From Euglena gracilis (lineage: Eukaryota; Euglenida; Euglenophyceae; Euglenales), in the NCBI GenBank assembly GCA_039621445.1, contig CP154954.1:15704140-15768139 (forward strand): DNA of 64,000 bases, in the 5' to 3' direction. The translations under genes and the position numbers were made by a program. Within the stretch, counting starts at the first letter, position 1, and every line of letters starts with the position of its first letter. This document shows positions 55,946 to 64,000 of this stretch, one piece after another. Below the pieces are notes generated by a model that did no database searches, was not told where the DNA came from, and worked only from the letters and a program-made list of their open reading frames with translations.

Positions 55946-57169
55946 CTGCTTGGGGGTTCATTGGTCGTTGCTGGCCCCGTCCTTTCCGGTCCCTTTTATT
56001 CCTCCATTCCCCCCCCTGGCCTTTTTTTTTTTGAGCTGAAGAGGACCCGGGATCGCACCCGCCGGCTGACTGCCCAATCTTATGGACCGTAAGGAAATTT
56101 GTCCCCAAGCCCTGGGGGTCCAGCCAACCAACAGCCTTTCCCCCGCCCCCAACCCCCCCCCCCCCCTCGGCGAGTTTTACTTATTTTGCAGCCACCCCCA
56201 TGTGAGAGGAGGATGGGTCAGCCAGCCGCCTTTTCCCAATGCCCCAAATTTTCCCCTTGCCCCAATTTTCTGACCTCTGTGCTGAATCCGGTGTTTCGTA
56301 GGGCCTGATTACTTGATGCCCCTCTGATTTTTGCTTGAGTGGCAACCCAGCAACCACCATTTTGGGCTATTTGGATAGATTTTGGGGTGATTTTGGAGGT
56401 ATTTCCAACCTGGCCGCCAGCAGAGAGCCCCCTCCCCCTCCCCTGCCCCTCGTCTCACCCCACCCCCGAACCGGCATTTGTTATCCAGCCAGCTGGCTGG
56501 AACCTCCGGGGGCAGGGCTGTCATATGGAATTGAAACCTTGTGGGTGGTTCCCCGCCCCTAACCAGGCCTTCCCATACTTTCCATACTTCCAGGGGGCCC
56601 CAATTTTCAGGTCAAAAGAATTTCTGAGTGGTGCCATGGTGGGAAGAAAGGTTGACCCCCTTACAGCCCTGCCATTGGAGTTTTGTTTTGAACTCTGCAG
56701 AAAAATGGCCCCAAAAAATGGCCAAAAAATGGGCAAAAAAGGTCAGAAAGGGGCTGCTGCCCAATGGTTTAGGGGGGCCCAGGGGCGGCCTTCAGCGTCG
56801 CGGTCCCCGCCCCCGGACTCCCCTAACTCTTGGCCTAGACACAGTTCTTGACACAAAGGGTATTCTGTACTGTTTCTGTGCTGTTTCTGTATTGTTTTCA
56901 GCACTGTTTCTGCACTGTTTTCAGCTCATCCAGCCCCCCTCCCCCAAAAAACACATAAAAACCCTCGTCTCCACCTCCGCACGCAGCGGATATTCTTTTC
57001 GGCCGAGGGCCCCCCGGAAATCCCCCCGGGGAGGTCCAGACAGAGTTTTTTTTTTCTTGTGGACGGCAAACTGGACAGCCATTGGACCCCCCAGGGGCAT
57101 GTGTGCAGTTTCAATTTTTTTGGTTTGCCCCCGGTTCGGGACCACCCCCCCCCCCCCCCCACCCCCCCC

Positions 57170-59860
57170 CCCGCCGCCCGTGACCGCCTGGGGCCGAGCC
57201 TGGCCGCCACCGCGGCGCTGCCGCCCCCGCCGATGCCGACGCAGCGGGTGCTGGAGGTGCTGGACCAGCGGCTGCAGCCCCCAGGGCGGCGCGGGGACCC
57301 CCCCACCCCCAGCCACCACCCCACGGTGTCGGGTTCGGGGGCCGCCGAAGGACAGAGGGGCGGGTGCCCCCCCCCCGTGTGCTTTCAGCCCAAAATGAGC
57401 GTTTTTCGACCCCCCCCCTGTCCCCCGTTTTTGGCCCGAAACCCATGGAGTTTTAGGTCATTTCCGGGTCAACGAAGTCGAAAAAAAGCGGGAAAAAAAT
57501 GCCCAAAACGATGTTTTTTTTTGCCTCCCAGACCCGGAAACCCTGTTTTTGAGCCGAAAATGAGCTTTTTTGAAACCCCCCATCACACCCCCCCCCCCCC
57601 CGTCTTCTGGCCTGGCGCTGTTGTTCGCCTCTGGCCCTGCTTGTCTGTGCACGTGGAGGTGGATGGGTGCCCCCCTCCCCCCCCTTCCCCCGCTTTCCCG
57701 GGACTTTGCCGATTTTTTGATGGTCGACGTTTTCTTTTGGCGCCGAGGGAATTCTTCCGGTGCCGTGGTGCAGGGGGAGCGGGGGGGGGGGAGCCCCCCC
57801 CCCCCCCAGGCCTGCCCGCCCCGCCCTGCCAGCGCCTGACGGCCGCCGCGGAGGCCCAGCCGGCCGCCGTGCCACCCCGCCTCTCCGCCGCCGCCCTCTT
57901 GGGCCAGGCCTGGGCCAGCCCGCCCAAACCGTTGTTGAACGCCGGAAATGCCCCCCCCCCCCCCGGCCCAAGCCCCAGGGTTCGATCAGAAGGGTGGTGC
58001 AGTGACGTGGGACAGCGAATCAGGGAATTAGGGGGTTTAGGGATTTTTAAACAGGAAAAATCAAAAAAACGGTGCTTAAGGCTTTTTATGCCCTTTTTTA
58101 GGGAAAATTGAAAATTATATTTTCCAAGTTTGGTACAAGGGCTGTCAGGGCATCGAATAGGGCTCAACGCAAAAAAACCAAATTATTCTCGAGTTTAAGA
58201 GAATAGAAAATTTCCCAGCGATTCCAGAAAGCATTTTTTCCTGGAGTTGGTTTGTTTTTATCGACATTTTTGCGACTTCATTTTTATTCGCTCGGAAAAA
58301 AAATTCCAAATGGTTTTTTAAGGGTTTTTAAGGTATTTTTTTTGAGGCCTCTTGGGCCGAAAATGTCCCTCTCCCAACCCCTTAGTCACAGGGAGGGGAA
58401 TTCCGGGTCTCCCAGATGGCTTCATGCCATACCCTGGGTGCCCCCTCCTTCCCCCCCCCCATCAGAGTGAGCAAATGGCGGATTCTCAATAATTTCGGGG
58501 GCTGTCCGGGCGGGTAGCCCCGGGTGGCTGCAATTCGTGAAGCCGCCCCAACTCTGCGCTCCATTCCGATCGCCCCCCCCCCCCCACACCGGGCAGCGGC
58601 CGCGCCTGCCGGCCAACTTCCCCACCCAGGCTCCATTGGCCCCGCGAACCCCATCGATGAGCTCCCGCGCCAGCTCCGAGGGCTGGTCCGGGCTGCCGCC
58701 CAGGGCCGCCGGGGGTATCGGACCGTCAGGTTGTGTGTGGGGTTGGACCAGAGTCCCGTTTGCCAGTTTTTTTGGGGCTCGAATGTTTCCTTCAGTGCCG
58801 AAGGGATTTCTCCTTCCTCGGTGTCGTCAGTGACATCGACATTGTTCCTCGGTGGGGTTCCGATCCCCCCACCCCACTTCCCGCACAGATCAGAAACCCC
58901 CACCACAACGCCACAACGCCACAACACGCCACAACACGCCACGACACACCACACCACACCACACCACACCACACCACACCACACCACACCACACCACACC
59001 ACAACGCAACACAACACAACACAACACAATAAAACACAACACAACACAACACAACACGCCCACCTCAGGCACCCTCTTCGGTGTCGCACATGACACATCA
59101 AAAACTCCCTGCGACAGCACTCAACCCCCACCGCCAGCGTCGCCCGACCCCAGGTCAGGCCCAGTTCCAGCCAGGGGACGCCCATCAGGGGTGGAGGGGA
59201 AGCAGCCTTTTTCTGCCAATCCCATATTTCTCAGCCTGTCTGAGGTTAGCGTCCCTCAACGGCCTCCCCCTCCAAGTGGGGGGGGGTTGCTGAGCGACGC
59301 CCTGTACAGCGTGGCCCCCAGCCGCTCTGCCCGCGTCCCCGGCGGCGGCCCCCTCCAAGGTGCAGAAGCTGGAGGCGAAGCTGGGGGCCATGGTGCTGCA
59401 CGCCCTGCGGGACGCGCAGGGCCGGCCGGGACCCCCGCCAACCAACCCGGTGGGTGGTGGCCAAGCACCAACGAAATGACTGGGCATGACTGGGGCGTGA
59501 CTGGGGCGTGACTGGGGCGTGACTGGGGCGTGACTGGGGCGTGACCGGGCGTGACTGGGACGTGACCTGGCGTGACTGGGGCGTGACTGGGGCGTGACCG
59601 GGCGTGACTGGGTCTTTTTCTGGGTGACCACAGGTGCTTGGTGAAGGAGGGGTCAGCCCTCCCCCCCCCACCGGGCCTTCCCAGGCCGCCCTGGGGCCGA
59701 GGCGCGCAAGGCAGAGGCGGAGAGCCCGACGCCCTCGTGCCGCAGCAGCAGCAGCGGCACGCGCACCAGCGGCCGCAGCTCGCAGCGTCTCGCCCTGTCG
59801 CCCACGGCGGAGGCCTCGCACCGTGGGCGTTGTGCGCTGTGCAGGGCAGAAGTTGGTTTC
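57170..59860 (+). CDS. Group of candidate downstream exons, gene unknown
   Basis: Four GC-rich coding-like stretches, possibly later exons of the gene starting at 53107. About 57180-57290 reads DRLGPSLAATAALPPPP then MPTQRVLEVLDQRLQPP; about 57826-57930 has QRLTAAAEAQPAAVPPRL; about 59345-59430 reads SKVQKLEAKLGAMVLHALRD; and 59700-59825 is Ser/Arg/Thr-rich. Borders are not defined because the flanks are C- and G-runs, and frames could not be joined. Composition alone could also produce such Ala/Pro-rich frames. Confidence 0.3.
58895..59060. repeat. ACACC / ACAAC pentanucleotide repeat
   Basis: CACAACGC units grade into (ACACC)n and then (ACAAC)n; about 160 bp. Confidence 0.93.
59465..59628. 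repeat. GTGACTGGGGC tandem array
   Basis: About fifteen 10-11-bp units (GTGACTGGGGC, GTGACCGGGC and variants), ~150 bp before the duplication junction. Confidence 0.93.
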
Positions 59861-60619
59861 CTGTTGCCCATGATCAATCAGCCAGCTTCAACTATCACTG
59901 ATGGGTTCCACAGAAAGGTATGCTGTTGTTGAGGTTTGGATACCGTGCCGGGTGACATTCTGCCAACTGCCCAACTCCGTCGCGGTTCCCGGAGGTTGGG
60001 TTGAGTTCAGGGGGTTTCGGAGGGCCGGAGGGTACCCTACGCCCCGGGGGGGGAGGTCAAGAAACCAGCAGCCCAAATTCGGGCTGGGAGCCCCTCCCCC
60101 GGGGGGTCAAGTGAAATAAAGTTGTGTCCAGCCCGGCCGGAGGCCGGACCAGCCGACCGCAGGCCGGCCAGCCAATTTGGCTACCCAGCTCACCTATCCC
60201 TGCATTTTTTCCCCTCATCACAGCTTCCTCCATCACAGCCCCCCAGCCTTGACCTAGCTCCATCCATCAAAATGTCGAAAATGCAAAAATGTTTCAGAAA
60301 ATTTGTGTTTTTTGTCGACCCCCCCCTCCAGCCCTGACCCCCCCCCCCCCCCCCCTGGTTGACCCTGGTGGGGGGGTCCAACCAGCAGCTCATTTCCAGC
60401 CAGCAGCCTTTTTTGCCAGGGGCAGGCTGGCCCCCGGGGGGGGGGGGTCCTTAAGAAAACCCCTGGTTGAGGTGGTCGGGTTGAGGTGGTCGGGTATTGG
60501 CCGTCCGGGTGGACGCGCCCCCTGCCCCCCTCCACCTGGTCGCTGGCCTGTGCCATTTGCCAACGTCCTCAATCGTCCGTCGCCCCAGGTTCCACTTCCC
60601 CTCCTCTTCCCCCGCGGCC

Positions 60620-62692
60620 ATGGCTGAGAAGGGCGACTACGAGATGCGCAACAAGCACTACGAGTGCTCCCACTGCAGCAAACACTTCCTGAGGCTGGGC
60701 CGCCCACGGCTGCGTGGCAAGGAAAGGGCTCCAAACTGATGTGTGAGAACAAGTGCAATACACACAGCACAGGGAAAGGCAGCCCTGAACTACCAACCCC
60801 CCCAGGTGTTCGAGTAAGTGACATGGGGGTTCCATTTCTTTTAAATCAACCTGATGGGGGTTTTGTCGCATGTTTTGGTGCTTTTGGTGGGTAATTTTTG
60901 GTTAAGGTCTTCTTGGTTGGGGTTGGGAGTTCGGCTTAGACCATCGTTCCAAACCCTCCATGCTACTTTCAAGGTCACGAAAATGCAGGCAATTTGCGTT
61001 CGAAGCCCTCTGGCTCTTAGGCGGCCTAACTCGTATTTGAGGTTTTGAATTTTGCATTGCGCCTAAGCGCAATGTTGCAAACATTCTGAAACCCACCGGT
61101 GAAACCCACCCTTTTGACCCTCTGGTTCTGCGGAGACCCTCCACAGAGGCATGTGCATCATTTGCTGATGTTGGGACCTGGGGAACAGGCCCAATTTTGG
61201 TGTTTTTCAGCCTATGCACCATTTTTAAGACCGTTCAAAACCCTGGGTTTGAACTGTGGGACACGTGAATTTTCCCAAAAAAGGCCCCATTGTGAGTCCC
61301 TCGTTTTTGAAGCCTTGATTGTGTTCCCTGGATGGTGCTACACAGGCTCTCTGCCCGTGAAGGGCTGCTGAGGCGTCCAGAGGGTGGACTCTACACACAC
61401 ATTGTGAAAAAGCGGCGTGTCACAGAGTTGTGATCCCTGGGGGCAACAGCCACGCTGTGGAACAATTTTAAAAATTGTATTTTTATTGCGCTTTGGCGCT
61501 ATGTAATTCTTAAATTTTCATTCTTTCACAAACCTGCCCATTGCGCAGTGGCGCAATGAAAACACATGAACATGTTGCAAGTGCGACAATGGTCACCCAC
61601 ATATGGAATTACAAAAAATTAAAGACATTGCGCCAAAGCTCAACGCGTTTTGTAAGCTGTGCAATGGAGTACCCTCGTTTCATTACCCGGCGCTTTGGGT
61701 TCATTCACACTGTGCTCGCAGACCGCAGAGTTCCAAGTCTTTCCAGCAGAGTTCCAATTTGCTCTCAGCCCCCGGCCCTGGGGGTGTCGGGAGACACTAA
61801 TGCAGATTGTCCTGAACCTCAGGCCTCGGTGTTCGAAAACATAATTTTTTTGACATTGCCCGTCGGCGCAATTTTTACAGTCACTTTCAAAGCTAAGTGC
61901 AAGTTAGCCGCCTGAGTTGTTTAGGGCGAGGGGGGTCAACCCCCCTGTGTCATTTGGACCCCAGGTTCAGTAGGGCTGCCATAAAAAAATATTGAATTTA
62001 AAGGCGAAGAAGGCCAGATAACAGGGTATTTACAAGAAGTTTACGTTTATGTCCATTCATGTGAGTATGTGTATATGCCGCCTTTTGAATGGTAATGTTA
62101 TGCAGCTGTGAAGTCATCTGTATGATCACGTGCGGGTGACAAAGCATATGTGCGTCCGCTGCCTGTCGTGTGACAGGTATCCTGCTCGGCTGCTTCGAAT
62201 TCATGCATGTGCTTTCCTCCAGCGGTATTTTAACGGAATTCAGCTGTGCAGGCAGTTGCAAAAATACACTCCCCCTTCTCCCAGCGACATCACGACGTGG
62301 AAAGAGCGGCTGCGGCATTATGCTCTCACGAAGCACGCCTTAGTGGATGGTCCCATGTTTGTTGCGCAGGTGTGTGTTTTAGTGTCGCGTTGTGTTTCGA
62401 CAGCGACTTTGAAGTCCGTAAATTTTGTGTCTCTCTTTGGCTGCTGACGTTTGCATCTGTTTCTGTCCTGTTGTTTCCTTCCTGCTGAGCCGCTGTAACC
62501 GAAGCGGCGTTTCAGTTGGAGAGGACCCCATTGCCCTGCGGGTTCAAGCCAACCACCAGCTTGTGTGAAAGTGACCCACTTTTGCGTTTGAAAGTGGAAA
62601 ATGTGAATTCGCTTCGGCACAACCCTGACCTGAGTGAAGTTCAACACCTTTTGAACGAGATGGTGTCCATTTTTCCCCAAAATGTCACCTGA
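60620..62692 (+). CDS. Unrecognised zinc-finger-like gene, copy 2
   Basis: Second copy of the gene at 49838. The first exon follows the same CGCCCCAG acceptor (exon from 60589, ATG 60620) and reads the same MAEKGDYEMRNKHYECSHC. The two 3' exons are 62223-62369 and 62516-62692 (TGA) and are unchanged in the bases I compared, whereas intron sequence between has indels. Preservation of reading frame in both copies suggests both may be functional, or that the duplication is very young. Confidence 0.6.
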
Positions 62693-62814
62693 ATCGATGA
62701 GTTTGCAAGAAAAGTTTTTTGGTTCTTAAGATTTTTTCCCGCCAGCAACCTTTTTCCAAAGCTGGACCCCATCCTCTATCAGCAGGGGGGGGGGGAATGC
62801 GCTGCGGATTGTTC

Positions 62815-63570
62815 CGCATTTTTGCGCATTTTTTTGTGCATTTTTGTCAATTTTTCAAAAATGAGCATTTTTTGCACATTTTTGCGCATTTTTTTGCGCA
62901 TTTTTTGCACACACCCCCCATTTTTGCACATTTTCCATTCTTTGGGCATTTTTTGCCCAATTTTGCACATTTTCCAATTTTGCTCATTTTTTTTGCGCAT
63001 TTTTGTCAATTTTTCAAAAATGCGCATTTTTTTGCGCATTTTTTGCACATTTTCCCCCCATTTTTTGCACATTTTCCATTTTTTGGACATTTTTTGCGCA
63101 TTTTTTGCACAATTTTCCATTTATGCGCATTTTCCACCCAAATCACATGCTCACCGAACCCATTTTCGCACTTTTTTTCCACCCAAGGGACCCGCCTCAA
63201 GAGAAAACCCTTGGATGATGAGGTGTGTGTACTCATCCAATGACGATGAGGACACTAGGGGTTTCAGAGACCCCACATTGACACGTAACCAAGGCAGGAA
63301 TCCCACTCCCCTGGTCACAAGTAAGGGGCACCATTGCTGACATTGTTGGTTATGGTGAACGGAGAGTGACGCCTTGGTCATGCATTTTTTGGCCAAAATG
63401 CCTTAATTTCAGCTTTTTTAGGTGATTTTGGTTTAATTTTGGGTTTATTGTTGGAAATTTTTCTAAGTCCTTTTTCCCTTAGGAATGACACAAACTCAGC
63501 GCATTTTTTTGCGCATTTTTTTGCGCATTTTTGCGCATTTTTCCCGAGGGCCGTCCAGCGCATTTCCCCC
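62815..63570. repeat. GCGCATTTTT-rich dispersed repeat, copy C
   Basis: Duplicate of copy B at 52130-52885, with length changes in the T-rich GCGCATTTTT block. Confidence 0.88.
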
Positions 63571-63792
63571 CCTGTATCAGCGAATTTTATTTTTTGCCCA
63601 CCCCCCCAAATAACAGAGGGTGGTTGGCGCCCCCAAATTGTCCCCTGCAACGTTTTTTATTTGTCTATTTCTCCCTTGCTCCGTTATTTAGAAAACCCCA
63701 TAAATTACGTTTTCTTCAGATAATCTGGTACCCAAATATTATAAAATATTCTCTTTATTGTTTGTATTGAATTTTATGTTTCTATTTGTCAG

Positions 63793-63864
63793 ATGGCAAA
63801 GCAGTCTGTCCTTTCTGTGTTACACCTGCTGATTTTCCGGAAAGATTTTAATGTGTCATTGGAG
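63793..63864 (+). CDS. First exon of the second copy of the acidic-region gene (cut by window end)
   Basis: Equivalent to 53107-53178: ATG after TTTGTCAG, 24 codons, donor TTGGAG/GTGAAA. Two base changes relative to copy 1, both changing the amino acid (CGG to CTG, CAG to CGG). The rest of the gene lies beyond 64000. Confidence 0.5.
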
Positions 63865-64000
63865 GTGAAAAAATCTTTGGACATCTCTGCCGTATCTGTT
63901 GCAGGACGGCAACAACCAAGGGAACCGCAAAGTTATTAGCAGATTTTGTTTGTTTCGAAGGGACAACGATTGTGCAAAATAAGATGAGAATGGGTTGATG

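Larger units (their letters stand above)
59862..64000. repeat. Tandem duplication, copy 2 (continues past window end)
   Basis: Second copy of 49311 onward. Sequence left of 59862 does not resemble sequence left of 49311, which places the duplication junction here. At the window end it is still collinear with 53314. Confidence 0.95.

Overview
The window is nuclear DNA of a eukaryote with very short exons, large introns and much simple-sequence DNA. The best fit is a phototrophic euglenid (Euglena type). Three independent observations point there: (1) a nuclear gene for a cyanobacterial/plastid-type MnmG, (2) an N-terminal leader on it with a signal peptide and a second hydrophobic segment about 60 residues later, the layout of euglenid class I plastid presequences, and (3) introns in that gene that ignore GT-AG, pair their two ends, and carry CAG at +4..+6 and CTG at -8..-6, the signature reported for euglenid nonconventional introns. 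Dinoflagellates share some of these traits and cannot be fully excluded. No prokaryotic operons, rRNA, tRNA or CRISPR were seen.

Layout. 1-13654 (+): the 3' part of a UFD2/UBE4-type ubiquitin chain-elongation factor (E4, U-box). Fifteen exons from 1799 to the stop at 13654 join in phase through ordinary GT-AG introns (one GC-AG); the 5' half lies upstream of the window. 13655-16710: spacer and repeats. 16711-37772 (+): plastid-targeted mnmG, about 25 exons. The exon model totals 2397 nt, i.e. 798 residues plus stop, through a mixture of conventional and nonconventional introns, one of them 5.2 kb. 37773-39801: spacer. 39802-45425 (+): an unrecognised gene with acidic and leucine-rich-repeat-like exons, one of whose introns holds a 1.5-kb foldback element (inverted arms, palindromic subrepeats, tandem ~110-bp core repeats, candidate 8-bp target duplication). 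45.4-49.3 kb: simple repeats, including a 0.7-kb G-rich array. 49311-64000: a tandem duplication with a ~10.6-kb period. Each unit carries a small zinc-finger-like gene (49838-51995 and 60620-62692) followed by the start of a second gene (53107 and 63793). The second copy runs off the end of the window.

The genes do not form a pathway. UFD2 acts in cytosolic/nuclear ubiquitin-proteasome turnover. MnmG would act in the plastid, where with MnmE it modifies the wobble uridine of tRNAs. The neighbouring genes are not assigned. All recognised genes are on the + strand. Exon boundaries were read by eye from reading frame, family alignment from memory and splice signals; none was tested against RNA.
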